Shown piece by piece: positions 38,461 to 50,330 of a DNA stretch of 64,000 nucleotides (its first letter is position 1; every line of letters starts with the position of its first letter). Source of the stretch: Stercorarius parasiticus (taxonomy: Eukaryota > Chordata > Aves > Charadriiformes > Stercorariidae); contig VWZL01000009.1 of NCBI GenBank assembly GCA_013396915.1, forward strand, positions 62,001-126,000. The letters run 5' to 3'. The notes beneath the pieces are model-generated. The model ran no database searches. It worked only from the letters and a program-made list of their open reading frames with translations, and had not been told where the DNA came from. The position numbers and the translations under genes are program-made.

Positions 38461-38880
38461 AAGACTTAATATGTCTCAAATACTGTCAAAAGGAGAGGAT
38501 GAGCTCCCTTAAAGGGCTTGGCAGAAGTCAGATGTGGCCTTCCACCTTGTTGCAGAAGTAATTATAATGCAGACCCTTGGACACGGTGTCATGCATCAGA
38601 AGCGATGAATATTTGGAGCTTTGTGGGAATGGATTATTTGCTCTAAATACACGCAGAGTAATTGTGTAGCTCATATCCAGCAGGTCAGGATTACAGACTT
38701 CATTACAGATTTCAGAGATTGAAAGCCTTTATGCAATTACCGTAAGTCCAACTAAGAGGTAAAATCATTTCCTCAAGATGCAACAGGAGAGGATACTGAT
38801 CTGCCATGACTTTTCCTAGGCTTCAATTTCATTAGGACAATAAGAATCCTTCATTTTCATTTGGGTTTGATATACCCTCA
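38461..38880. promoter_or_regulatory. CpG-poor AT-rich block, candidate conserved non-coding element
   Basis: About 420 bases with four CpG, carrying GTAATTATAAT, ATTATTTGC, GTAATTG and GCAATTA-type cores. No open frame of note. Flanking DNA on both sides has CpG at the higher local rate. Looks enhancer-like; conservation must be tested. Confidence 0.4.
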
Positions 38881-41485
38881 GACATATGGCGTATCAGGTG
38901 TGATGCATGCTTGGATCCGCCTTTCCTTCTCCTCTTAAAGATACACAGATCGATATTTCTTGGGCCTGTGCTTGCTTGATTTCTGCGAGGTCCTGTGAAC
39001 TGTATCCTTTTTTGGACTGGCACCGAACTGCACATCTGTTGGGGATTGATTCTGCGAGGAACCCTGACGCCTTGGAGTCAGCTTACTTGCGACGCAGAAA
39101 GAAAAAGCCAACTACGTTGAAATAACACCGTGGGAAAGTGTCCTGGATTACACACGCTTTTTGTTTTGGTTTTCACGTAATGTTTTAGCAGGTTTTCTAC
39201 ATTTGCGGTAGAAAAAACCCAAACCAACACCAAAAACCACCCCAAAACCCCAAAGCCTTCCAAAACGAATGTTGTTCGGTAATAATTGGGAAGTTCTGTG
39301 GTCAAGGCGCTTCAGTCAAGTGACAAAAAATGCTTTTTGCCCCACTTTGATTCTAAAGTGACCTTTAATTGAAGCATACGTGGTGCTACCAGAATGACTT
39401 TTCTGTGTTACCAGAATGGGTGAGAAACGTTCTTTGTGGGATGTAGGAAACGAGATTTAACCCCAAAAAGGAAATTACCGTCAAGAATGTAGCAGGAGTG
39501 CAAAGGACGGAGGTAGTTCCGAGGTCCTAGTCAAAGAGGAATAAGGCCGAGGCAGAGATTATACTCGCTTCATAAAGCGCAGAGACACGAATGTTGGACA
39601 GATCGATTCCCACGGCTCTGCGCAGGCAGCGCTGCTACGCAAAGAGATTAAAAAAAAACACTCAAAAGGGCTTCGAGTATCACGCGTGCTGAAGTGTTGG
39701 GTGTCCGAACGTGGGCAGATGTGACAGCGGAACCGGCACACAGGGTTATCCCACACGCAGCATTGAGTGTTTGCTGGTGACAGTTCCCCTTGGGTAACGT
39801 GATGGGAGAACACGCGGAGAAGTTGTTGGACAGATCTCCAGGCCATCGTTGCCTCCTTTGGGAAAGAGTAGCGTGGGACTGCTGTGTAACTGCCACAGAA
39901 GTGGCCGAGGAAATGGCTGTGCGTCTCTAAATGGATGTCTGTCGAGGGTCTTTCTGTTGCACGGCTCGGTGATGTTTTTCGGAAAGATAGCTCTGTTTGG
40001 CTGGGGGAGTGTGCTGACAAATTGAGGAACAATACTCTGGAAAAGAAAATTTTCTCGTGGACTTTTTTTCCTTGGGGGTTTGTACAAAAAACAGATGCTT
40101 TGCACAGGTTTCCTGCCGGCATGTTCTGCACGTTGTATGAAGCAGGCCTGCGCTCGGTTCTTTTGGCACACGCTTATCTGTGTTATTGTTGCTTGGTTCT
40201 GATGGCTTGGGTACTCCTTAAAAGAACTAAACATGGCTTGAGAAGGACCCGTTCCCTTGTGCTTACCAGCGGGAGTCTGTTGATGAAAGGCGTGCGTTTT
40301 GTCCTTAACGGAACTGAGAACAGGTAACCCTTCAGGACCTGGAGTGTCGGCCATTGGATTAATTTTCTTCTGTTCCATATGAAATAATTGGGATCCAGGT
40401 TTTCGTGCCAAGTAGGCAAGCTGCATCTTGGCCTGAATTTGATGCAAAACCCAGCAATTAAGGCTGAGACGCAGGACTTGGGGGTTATTTTTGGTTACAA
40501 AGACGACGACGGTGTAGGAGCTTCGTGACCTGAAACTCTAGCTGAGACCTTGTGGCGCTCATGTGCTGAGAAGATATTTGAGGAGGTGGAAGGTGCCAAA
40601 CCTTTGGGGCGACTTGGCCAACCTGCAGTGTTGCAGTAAGTGGGTCCTTTGGCAAATTCCAGCGCGGTGGCTGCTGCAAAACTCTTCAGCCCCGGGAGCT
40701 GCTCCGAGGAGTGAGGGCTCCCGCAGAGAGCTTTGCCTGTTCCTGTCTGAGCGAAAGGGCTGGAAGGGCCAGAGCAGAGCATGGCCTTGTAGGCTGAAGG
40801 TTGATAGAACAGGGCACTGAAGACTGATGCTAAGCCAGAAATACCTGGTTTTACCTACACGTTGGTCAGTCGGTGTTTCTATCTGTGTAGCAGGGTATTG
40901 ATTTTCTGCTTGTCGAAAAGGAAACGCGCTCACGTGAAATCAGACTAGACTGAACGTTAAGATTGGAGACACAGAAAGATGGTGGAGACGAATAACTCGT
41001 GAACTCTATGGCTGTGTGTTAGCTCCAGGTTACAAAGATGCGAGCAGAAGGTAACATGTGCTTCTCTTTGTAAGCATATGATTTCAGCGGACTACTCAGG
41101 CGCGTAAAGATTAGCATATGCCCGAGTGCTTTGTTGCATCGGGTCTGACTTAGGTGTGAATCCGAGACGATGGAGTGTTCGGAGTCGCTTCTCTGTAGCC
41201 ATAAGCATGAGCACGTAGGGTTTAAAATATCGGAGAGACCTTGCCTGCTGCACGATGTCGTCGTATCCACATCTGTGGTACTGATCTTCCCTTCAAGCGG
41301 AATCGCACTGGATGGCGACGATGAATTCCATAAGGTGAATGAACAGGATTGTATGTTTCCCATGAAAAGAGCAGCATCTGTTGTTTTTAGCACTTCCCGG
41401 AATCACGAGTGTCTTAAACCAAACTATCAGTACGTTAAGGTTGTTTGAGGTATTGAGACTCCACGTTTTCTTTTTTTTTTTTTTT
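38881..41485. other. non-coding DNA with the longest chance ORFs
   Basis: The two longest overlapping frames in the window lie here on the minus strand: 233 codons (39746-40447) and 190 codons (39559-40131). Neither translation shows a domain, signal peptide or repeat that I recognise. They overlap each other in different frames, and two further minus frames of 124 codons (40559-40933, 41019-41393) lie close by, which points to a stop-poor strand rather than a gene. An A/C-rich low-complexity tract is at 39212-39254. Confidence 0.5.
39212..39254 (-). repeat. A/C-rich low-complexity tract
   Basis: Irregular runs of A and C with no G or T over about 40 bases; the minus strand reads as G/T-rich. 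Same class as the tract at 32941-33010. Confidence 0.75.
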
Positions 41486-41503
41486 NNNNNNNNNNNNNNN
41501 NNN
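41486..41503. other. assembly gap of 18 N
   Basis: Eighteen N directly follow a long T run (41471-41485 plus preceding T). The gap probably reflects failure to resolve the homopolymer, so the true length here is uncertain. Confidence 0.98.
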
Positions 41504-41574
41504 TCTTTAGTTTTTCAGGTTTCCCTGTAGCTGGTGTTCTTTTCCATAGCAGCGACTTAGTAATAATGTTGTGG

Positions 41575-41586
41575 TTTTTTTTTTTT
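41575..41586. repeat. T homopolymer, 12 bases
   Basis: Uninterrupted T run 70 bases 3' of the assembly gap. Confidence 0.85.
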
Positions 41587-41990
41587 CTTGTTCCCTTGCC
41601 TGTGTCAAATGGATGTTTCTTTAAAAGCAGAGCTCTAACGTACCCAAAGTTTGTGTGCGTGAATGGACATGCACGGTTCCTGCAGGTCAAATTCTGTGCT
41701 CCCGACTGCTGTAGTAAATTCAGCCTTAAACATGTTATTAGCCTTTGGCTTTGGAAAGCCATATGGCCAACAAATCTGGCCAGAAGCAGACCGAATCCAA
41801 TTCACAGAAAGCTGGTAAACCTGTATTTGTTGCTGCGAGTGTCCAAATGTTGTCTTTAGTCAGCCAAGAAAATACTAGCAGCCAAACTATTACGATAAAG
41901 TAAGAGTGATTGCTGTGTTTTCACCTGACAAACACAGGTGATGAACGCGAGGAGGGACAGCAGACCACCAGCATCTCTTGCAAGTAGTAG

Positions 41991-42191
41991 AGGTTTATAG
42001 CTCCAAAGAGCAGATCTAATTCTGACGGCCTACTGGTCTTAGGCCAGCGAGGCTTTGAACTGCCGTCCTCCTCCTCCTCTGATCTTCCAGAGCAGGGAGA
42101 GAACCAGCTCCGACTTTGTGCTCGGGACTTTGATGAGCAACTAAAGAAAGCACTGGATCGCCGCGGAACGGAGCAGGACTTTGGCATCTAG
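41991..42191 (+). other. 66-codon open frame without start, possible exon or retrocopy remnant
   Basis: The frame is open from just after tandem stops (TAG TAG at 41985-41990) to a TAG at 42189-42191. The translation has a serine run followed by a charged, amphipathic end: around 42110-42175 it reads LRLCARDFDEQL and KKALDRRG, which is more protein-like than other frames in this window. Upstream in the same frame, a passable splice acceptor (ACACAG at 41932-41937) opens into a short glutamate- and glutamine-containing stretch that ends at the tandem stops. The opposite strand is also open (88 codons, 41921-42187), which lowers the weight of the observation. I do not recognise the protein. It may be chance, a terminal exon or a decayed retrocopy. 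Confidence 0.2.
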
Positions 42192-42670
42192 TCTATTAAT
42201 ATTTATGGCAGCGTTGACCAGCGGGGAATGAATTCATGGAACTGGCTGGAATCAGAATGCTTTTTGTTTTTTGGTTTTTTAATGAAGGAGATGGAGCTTT
42301 AATTGTTGTCATGTGTAAATCCGTTGTGTTTAGCTTCACGAGGGGGCTATTTTTATTATCTTCCACTAGTAAGAGTTACTCGTTTAAGAAGCTTTCAAAA
42401 TATTAACCAGTCACTGAAGGTTCTTTGAAGAAAAATATGACTGCTCGTGTAAACAATTAATGGTTGTTAAGCATGGCAGTGTATATTATGACAAACAACA
42501 CATGCTACATTATGCCAGCTGGTGTAATGATGTGATAATGTCTGACTCATTAACTCTGGCACACAGTTTACGATGCCCTTCTATGACAGGATTAATTGAT
42601 TCACACATACATTAAAACAAAAATAACTAAACTGAAATTCAGCTGGAAGCCTGGTTTCTCATTTGTCATC
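42192..42670. promoter_or_regulatory. CpG-poor AT-rich block, candidate conserved non-coding element
   Basis: About 480 bases with about five CpG. Dense in homeodomain-like cores (TAATTG, ATTAAT, CATTAAC, GATTAATTGATT) together with CAGCTGG E-box-like and TGACTCAT AP-1/Maf-like words near 42518-42552. It follows directly on the protein-like frame at 41991-42191, so if that frame were a last exon this would be its 3' flank. Otherwise it is a stand-alone enhancer candidate. Confidence 0.45.
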
Positions 42671-44835
42671 AGCCCTGTTGGTGGCTAAAGCCAACTCGGG
42701 CCCAGCACAGAGCGAGCGGAGGTTTGGCCGATGACCTTCGTTTTGGCTCACGAGATGGGCGTCTTGTGCGGAGGGAAGGGCTGACGTGGGCAGCGTTTGA
42801 CTGAAGGGTCCCTGCAGTAGCTGTTAGTCCTTCCGTGACTCTCTGGTTAAATAGGGAAGTTGTAAGGTTAAAATATCAGAGAATTCCAAAGTCGTTTTGG
42901 CCTGACTGAGGAGGTAAGTGCACGGCCTGTTGTTTGCTGTGTTTATGGAGCAAGAGCTAGGTAAATACAGTTGTATCGGAGGACTGATTGATTAGCTCTT
43001 GCGTTGCTAGCGGGGAACCTTCCCTCAGACCAGAATGTAACGCCCAAGAGAAGAAACTGCTGAAGGCTGTCTCAAAAGTTCTTCGGGCAGTGGAAGAACT
43101 GCATTGGAAACCATTTGATAGAGGTGAAACGAAGCTAGTGATTTAAAAAAGGAAATGAAAAAACTTGCCGTGAGGTGACTCGTGGCTTGCCTGTCTCGAT
43201 ACCGTCTCAGAGGGAGAAAGCCGTCGCGTCTGCGCCTCGACCCCGTGCCAGCGGTTAGCCTGGACCTGGCATGATGAAAACCAGCCTCTACATTCAGTTG
43301 GAGTTTTTAGCCTGCTAAAATATTTTTATTTTTACGCTCCGGGCGGTGCGTACCTGGTCTGGAAGCCTCAGCAGAAGCAAAGGTGCTGGCACTTGTGAGC
43401 AGGACCGCGTTCAAGGTGTTGCTCACTGTGACACTGGGTTGCTTAATATCTAGGAGTCCAGCAAATATAATAAGCTGTACCATTTCTGTGAGTTTTAGTG
43501 TTACGGGCACAGCGTGTAGTACTGAGGTGTCAGTATGTTGCTTATGTGGCAATTAATTGATAAAATGGCGTTGATTTCTCAAACCTGAAAGGTTTCTAAA
43601 GGTGATAGTTGAAAATGCCTTGCTGTTGTTCGACTGTACAGTCAACGTTCTTGTTTCCTGTTCATTGCTCAAGAAGGCTGCTGTAACTAGGCTTAGAAAG
43701 ATCACGTGATCTACGGGTTTCCGTGTGATGAGTCCCTTAAAGAAGGGCAGAAGGGAAAGAAAAAGTAATTTATTCTTATTAAGTAGTACTTTCCTTTCAG
43801 TTGTCCTACGGAGTAGTAGCTTGCGGTAGGAGGAAAAGTGACAGGGCTACCTGTGTGCTAGGAGCCCCGGGCACGCAGGCACAAGGGAGAGAAAGCAGGG
43901 GCAAGCGCACAAACCCTCTGGTAGCTCAGACGAAGGTGCACGTGGAATTGAAGGGTTCACTTAACCTGTGGTTTCTCCCTGGCTTTCCAAAACCTGGAAG
44001 GTCCTGCTACAGTAAATGCGATCGGAGGAAAGAATCTAAGCAAATGGTAAATAACGGGGGGGGAGGAAAATCTAAGGAAGAAGCAGCATTATCCAGCAAA
44101 CGTTCCACAGTTAAGGCAGTAAGGTAGCTGAATCATAACGTTCAGTATGTACTGCATGTTAATTTTCTTTTTTAAAGAGGTTGCCCATGTTTGTGGTATG
44201 ATTTCCTGAAGCGGTTGCTCCTGCAGCACGAGGCAGGCGGTGTGTTGAGATGCTGTGTTTCTGCAGAAGAGATGGTGAAGCTGGTACGTCCTAGTGCAGG
44301 CACGAGGAGCAGACGCTTGAGCTTTGCCACGGGCACCTGGGCTGTGGGTGAGACCTGGTTGCCCCAGTTGGTGTGTTTCACTCTTGATAATCATACGTGG
44401 CTGCCACAAACTGCCTTGAAAACTCAAAAGTAGGTCCCTAGCTCAAGAGTAGTTTGCTGCCTCACATGCTTACTGGCTAATGGAGTTGCACTGTGGCAAA
44501 GTATAATCTAGAAGCGAGTCAAACAGGAAAAGGTCTATCCTAGCACTGCTTACTGCGGTAAAATAGGGCAGGAGTTACTACGTAAAGATGTTTTTTCAGC
44601 CAGGTTTCTGACCTTAAGGAGGTGGTTGGGATTGTAGGGCAGTCAAATTCCATTTGAAATGAACTACTGTTGTGGTACTTTGGAATAGAGTTACGTCGCT
44701 TTTGCCCAGTATATTTCTGCGCAGGCTTTGTGCATTCAGGCAGTGTCAGAACATCCTCCAAGCTCTGAGCAGCCTTACCGGAAGGTGTTGGGTCCTGTCG
44801 TTCTGATGACCCACGGTTTGGGTTTTTTTGTGGTG

Positions 44836-44850
44836 TTTTTTTTTTTTTTT
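44836..44850. repeat. T homopolymer, 15 bases
   Basis: Uninterrupted T run at the end of a G/T-rich string that starts near 44816. Confidence 0.85.
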
Positions 44851-47371
44851 CTTTTTGTTCATCTCACTGGATATTAGTGGAAAAGGGCTGGCTCATGTTG
44901 GCTTTAGCATCCTTGAATGTGACGAGCTGAAAAAACCGTGGAGTTTCTGCCTGTGGTGAATTCTTCATGGGAGTTTTGACTGTTAGGTCGATAAATGCAT
45001 TCTGACCCTAACATCTACTTGTGCTGGGTCACTGAACGGGAAAGCAAGTTATTCGCTGTCTCCTCACTGGTTCTCTCGGGCTCTTCTCTTCCTGTGTTGG
45101 GTTTACCATAGTAGCGTCTTGTCTACAATTGGGCGGTATGCTAATACGAAGGATAGTCACACTGTGTTTAGGATTGTGAAGATAAATGCAGCTGCAATTA
45201 TAGGCGGTATTTTGGCCATTTGAAGCACGTTGGGTGCCGAATAGTTTCAGCAGTGCGGTTTCATGTGTACTGACTCTCCCTGTCAGTGGCGTCCGAGGCG
45301 GCTCAGGCGTTCCTGAACTGTCCAGTCGGCAGGGAGGTGAAATCCCTGGTTAAACACAAAGTTCTCTCCTATGACTTTGAGTCTTGCTACGTGCTCTCTG
45401 TGCGGTCATTTTGTTCTTCTAAAGGCGCTCATGTGTAAGTGTGCCTCAGGTTTAGATGTTACATTGAAATGCAGAGGAAGCCCTGAATAGCCCTAGGGTG
45501 GGCTCATGTCAACTTCACTGCAATTTCTCCAGGCACCTGGAGCACTGAGCTACTGTTGAGTTGTCAGCTTACGCTTCAGTGAGCTGAGGCTACGCGCTAA
45601 CCCGGCATCCCGGTGACTTGTCACAGTTACCTGATGTGACGTGGCTGACCGCTACAGATGTGTCTTAGTTTTTCATGTAACGTGTTCTTTTGGAGACTTC
45701 ACACTTGTGTATGGAACTGACAGGTTCGCGGGCAAGAAACAAATCGCAGCCCAGCACGGACTCGTGAACTTGAGCCGCTGTGCAGAATGGAGGCTGCTCT
45801 CCTCTCTGCAAAGTTAAATACTCCCCAGAAGGATGTCACTGTTCTGCTCAGTTTCTTTCCCTTGAGGATAGTACTCTATAATGAGGCATAGTTCATTGGG
45901 GTTCGGGTTTTTTATTAGATCACGGTACTAGTCTGACCTAAAAAAGCAGTTGGGTCACGGCCTCGCAGTGTTTAAGTGCACAATGAAAACTGTTTCTGCC
46001 TTGAAAGACTTAGGCTTACACAGGTAAGGAGAACAAGGGAAAAAGAGATTCGATCCCAGCGGTTCCTGGGAGTCTGTCAGAGAGAGAGATCGAAGATCAT
46101 CTCCATAACTGATGTACCTTGAGTCGGTATTTAGAGAACTTGCAAGTGTTTGGCCAGAAAAATGATGCGTTACTGTCCGTGTGAACCTTCGCGATAGGTG
46201 TTTGCAGTTTGGTTTATCGCAACGTGAGTCAGTTTTACTGGGCTTATAAATGGGGTGATATGCTTCAGGGTTCAGGTGGCCACGATTCTTTCACTTGGGT
46301 TTTCATAAGAAACCAGGATTACGAATTAAAAAAAATAAGTTGCTATAAATATTGCCTAGGTCTCGGGCGAGAAAGCTTGTTTCCCTGGAAGTCTGTCAGG
46401 CAAAGCAACCGGTGGGATGCTGGCAGAGTGCTTACCACAAGGTGGGAAGAGAGCAGAGGCTATTTTGAGCGTCCCACTTTCACCCTGTCACTGCTTGCCT
46501 TGTAACTGATTCTAATACTGACAGTGGTGGATTAGAGAGCAATAGTCGTCAGAATAGCGTTTGGAAACGTGATCGTGAAAGTATCCTTTAGCTTTTCATA
46601 GCTTGCCCCTGTTAGGGAGGAGATGGAGTCTGTCATAACGGTTGCATTGTCTCCTTTGGAGCTCTGCAAATGAGTGATTTTTGAGGATACGTCTGGCTTT
46701 TAGTGCCCTTCCTGAGTGGTCGTGAGGTACCCACCTTCTTCAGAAGCTAGATGTAATTAACCACAGAACATGCCCCGTTTCTACATCGTGTGGCCGTACT
46801 GAGGATAGGCCACCTTGGTAGAGTGTGCGTATGTGTGCGGAGTCACCTGAGGCACCAAAGCCATTGGATGTTTTTCCTCCTGGGGCCAAGAGTTTCCAGC
46901 TCATTGAGAGACCGGGTCTTTCTCCGTGAACTGGCTTTTGACCTCGCTCGTTGCAAACCTGGGGGTTCTGTGTCTTGTGGTTTGCAAAGGAGGTGGTCCA
47001 GGGGGAGATTATGTCCTACCGTGAGTCCAGAGGAATCCAGACAGCTGTGTGCTGCTGGGGCGTGCCGTAAGGGTCGATGGGACACCAGTCAATGCTCAGT
47101 GATCTAGAACCGCATCTTAATTGGCGTTTCTAGTCCAGCAGGTGTTTGCAGCTGAAAACAAGCGCTGTATTTTCATAGCACAGAGTCATTGCTTTAGCCC
47201 GGGCAACAGTCACACAGGACTGGCATGCGTGTGTACGTGTATGGTGCACACACACCTGCACGGTTTTATTAGCATATCTTTAGAGTATTACTAGCAATGG
47301 AAGTCTGTATTCTGCATCACACGATATGCCCATGGCAGAGGATGTTTTAATGGCAACCTCAGAAAACCCGA

Positions 47372-47413
47372 TAACAAACAAACACAAAACACACAAAAAA
47401 AACCCCCAACCCC
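47372..47413 (-). repeat. A/C-rich low-complexity tract
   Basis: Irregular CAAA, CACA and CCCC words with no G over about 40 bases. Same class as the tracts at 32941-33010 and 39212-39254. Confidence 0.75.
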
Positions 47414-49048
47414 GTTCTTAAATTTTGTGTGTCTCGCACCTTGCAGCGTGCGCGTGAGAGTCTAAGCTGGCGCTTGTTATCAACTACTACCAAAAGAGAA
47501 GCATTTGTAGGGCTTGCGGTAATGATTGAGAAGGAGATTAATTTCAGCTAGAGGACACATCTGATGATGATGGAAAGATAACAATCACCTATAGAGGGAT
47601 AATGGATCACATAATTAACTCGGTTATCGCATTATGGAAAGGTGATCCTTGGGCTCTAGGGAAGCACAGCCGGCTTTGCGAAGTCCGGGCTGCTATTTTT
47701 GAACCTCCTGCAGGACTCCTGAAGATGAGCCCTCTGTCGGGGCTGGGCAGTGCGGAGCTGAGCGTGCTGGGCTGAGGAGCGAGTCGGTGGCGTGCCACCA
47801 CGCAGGAGCACAGCTCTGCCCCGAGTAAGGGGCTGCCTCGGCAGCAAGACAGACTGTTAAGGCCGTAGGAAACTGGACTAAAGAGGTCAAGGACACTATG
47901 TACTGGAAACCGCCTTGCAACATGGTACCACTCAGGAGGGTAAAACTGTGCTTAGCTTTGTTACACGCCTACGTTTTCATAGTAAGACATGCCAGATGAC
48001 GCTGTAGGTATGTGGCATAGTACTGCTGGTCCTTTTCTTGAAGTACGGGAGCTAGTTTTCAGTCGTTTGACTCGTCGAGGTGAGTCTAATTGTGCACTAG
48101 GCAATGGAGAATTATTTGTGTACCTGGACTTTGCTTCATCCTGATATGCAGCTAATGCTTAAGGTAAAGCCGATTTCAGAAAAATTGGCAGCCCTGGTGG
48201 CTCGAAACTTGTCAAAGCGGTTTCTGTGTCGTTTGGGTGCTGGTTAACTCTATGTATTAATAGTAACTTAGAGCAGAACCGGCTTCCTGCTCTCCCTTGG
48301 ATATGTTTTGAATGCGGAGTCACATCTGGGCCCTGCCGTTTCTCCTAGTGCTGCCCAAAGGTGTACCACCGTAGGAAGAGTTGATTAGTGGGGTGAGGAG
48401 GGGACACAGCTTTCTGCGTATTGCTGCGTAGGCAAGGAGAGAAGAGGTGCAGGAGTGGGAAGCAGCAGGGTGTTTTTCTCGTTGCGGTGGTGGAGTTGCA
48501 AAAGCAGAAGGCGAGACTGGTGGTGTGCGACCCGGTGAGCTGGTTGGCGTGAGGTGCACCTCGCTCGAAGGGTAAGAGTTACCCTCTCGGTTTATCCCCA
48601 GCGACTTAGGAAGGCGTTCAGGTCTCTAGACGCGTTTCCTGCCCTCCCCAACCCAATGGTAAGATACGCTTACTAACCCACTAGCGTCAAATGCTGCTTT
48701 AGAGATGAAAGACGTATATATGTGTGAAACATAAAGACTAGCATCCGGAGCTGCTAGGATAGTGATGAACTATAATGTATGCTAAACACAGAGGCCAAGC
48801 ACTGCAGGCAATTTCTCCAGTGCTCATATAAATCACATGGTAAAGGTTTTACTGGAAACTGAAGTGGATATTTAAATATTCTCCGGGTTAAGTTTATTCA
48901 TTTTGTTTTGATTGAAACAATCGGAAGAGATTGTGTGGCTGTAATTTCACCAGGAGGTTAAAGTAGGCGACTGGCCGAGTTGTGATCGTATTTACTTGAG
49001 ACCTCAGTAGAGAGATTACTCACGGGGATCTTACTAGGCTGCATGATT

Positions 49049-49065
49049 AAAAAAAAAAAAAAAAA
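49049..49065. repeat. A homopolymer, 17 bases
   Basis: Run of 17 A. It directly precedes the AT-rich candidate element at 49066-49460; no retrotransposed copy is recognisable upstream. Confidence 0.85.
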
Positions 49066-49460
49066 GCAGTAGCAACAAATTTTCAGTATCTAACACATAT
49101 AATGGCTGCATAATGTTGCATCTAGATGGATGATAGTTTAATTTAATGTTTAGTCTTATGTGTGGGCTTACTCAGACAAACAATTGCTTACTCCCAGGGG
49201 ATTATGGGCATTAATATCAAAATGATAACACGAGCATCAGAGCCGTGCTCAAACAGAGAGCTGGAGGATTCAAAGCAGCCTGGTCCTCATAGGAGCTGAT
49301 TTATTTGATTGATCTCAGCGTAACCTCGACTCCTTGAGAGAGAAGAGAGGCTGTAACAGCTGTAGTATTCCCTGGGCCGGTAGGTGAAATGGGAGGCTGG
49401 AGCCAGGCTCCTGCAGAAATCCCTAATGAGATTTGCACAGTGCGCCTTGTCCTTCAGCTG
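49066..49460. promoter_or_regulatory. CpG-poor block, candidate conserved non-coding element
   Basis: The first 160 bases have no CpG. The whole block has about five, concentrated at the 3' end. It contains ATAATGGCTGCATAATG, AATTTAATG and GGGCATTAATATC words. No protein-like frame. The 3' boundary passes into GC-richer DNA with CpG at 49470-49560. Confidence 0.35.
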
Positions 49461-49689
49461 AACTAACACGCTGTGGGCTCTGCCTGCGGTCGCGTACCTG
49501 ACCGTATGTCCCTGAGCGCTCGTCTGCTTTCCACCCTCCTGACCCCTCTTTCTCCGTCCACCAACTCTGACTACCTAAAAACGGAAAGAGCAGCCTGGGA
49601 AAGTGCGGCGGGGGAAAAGAGGGGTCCTGCCTGGCCGCCAGTGCCCGTGCAGACAACACACGGGGACATTAAATGGTGACTCGGTGTCT

Positions 49690-50190
49690 CAGAATGTGCA
49701 TGTAATGAGGCACCATCGCCATAATTTAACCGTGTAGTTCTGCTTAGTGGCAATATAGAGGAATTATTAATTAACCAGTTTTATAATAGAATATACAGAG
49801 GCGATGTCGTTGCCTAAAGGAGGACAAGAGGGCTGTAATTTGCTGGTATCAGATGAATTATATTATGAAAATGAGCTTCAAAACTGCACGAATGGAGAGG
49901 GGAAAAAATATGACCGTAATGGTTTGGGGTTGTTATTTAGTTGCTGGTTTTTTTCTGGTTGGCTAATGATTATTGTGTGTCCATCCTTAAGGTCATTTGT
50001 GATGTGTCCCACGCTGAGAATTATGACCAGCAGCAAGAAATGAGAAATTAATTCGTTTTAAATGATACCACACATTATCAGGAGAGAGACTGCATTTTCA
50101 GCCACCAAAATGATGCCTAATGACAAGCTAAATACTTCTATCGGACGCAGATGCGCAGAGTGCCATGCAGCTTGGAGAATCGGCTGTTGT
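49690..50190. promoter_or_regulatory. AT-rich block, candidate conserved non-coding element
   Basis: AT-rich with clustered homeodomain-like cores (ATTATTAATTAACC near 49763-49776, TTAATTCG near 50048, CTAATGATTATT near 49964). CpG depletion is weaker than in the other candidates (about nine in 450 bases). The 79-codon plus frame at 49804-50043 lies within it and includes a hydrophobic segment, but I see no reason to call it a gene. Confidence 0.35.
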
Positions 50191-50330
50191 GCGCCAGGAT
50201 AAAACACAAGTTGGGGGTGGGGGGGTGTGTGTGTGGAGAAAGTAAGTTCTGCAAACTCCAATTCCTGTCCAGCCATCCCTTTGTAGCTTGGAAGGACACA
50301 GCCGTACAGCATGTTCGGCAGAGGTGAAGT

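Larger units (their letters stand above)
42671..49048. other. non-coding DNA, no gene recognised
   Basis: No supported gene in six kilobases. The longest frames (108 codons at 43801-44127 plus; 112 codons at 44089-44427 minus; 105 codons at 46790-47107 plus) are unremarkable. Low-complexity items: a run of 8 G near 44058, a 15-base T run at 44836-44850, a GT/CA mixed string at about 47228-47254, and an A/C-rich tract at 47372-47413. A small AT-rich stretch with TAATT and GATA words lies at 47520-47645. Confidence 0.55.

Noticed and set aside
39746..40447. 233-codon minus-strand ORF as a gene
   Set aside because: No recognisable domain; overlaps another long frame in a different register; the minus strand is relatively stop-poor because of base composition.
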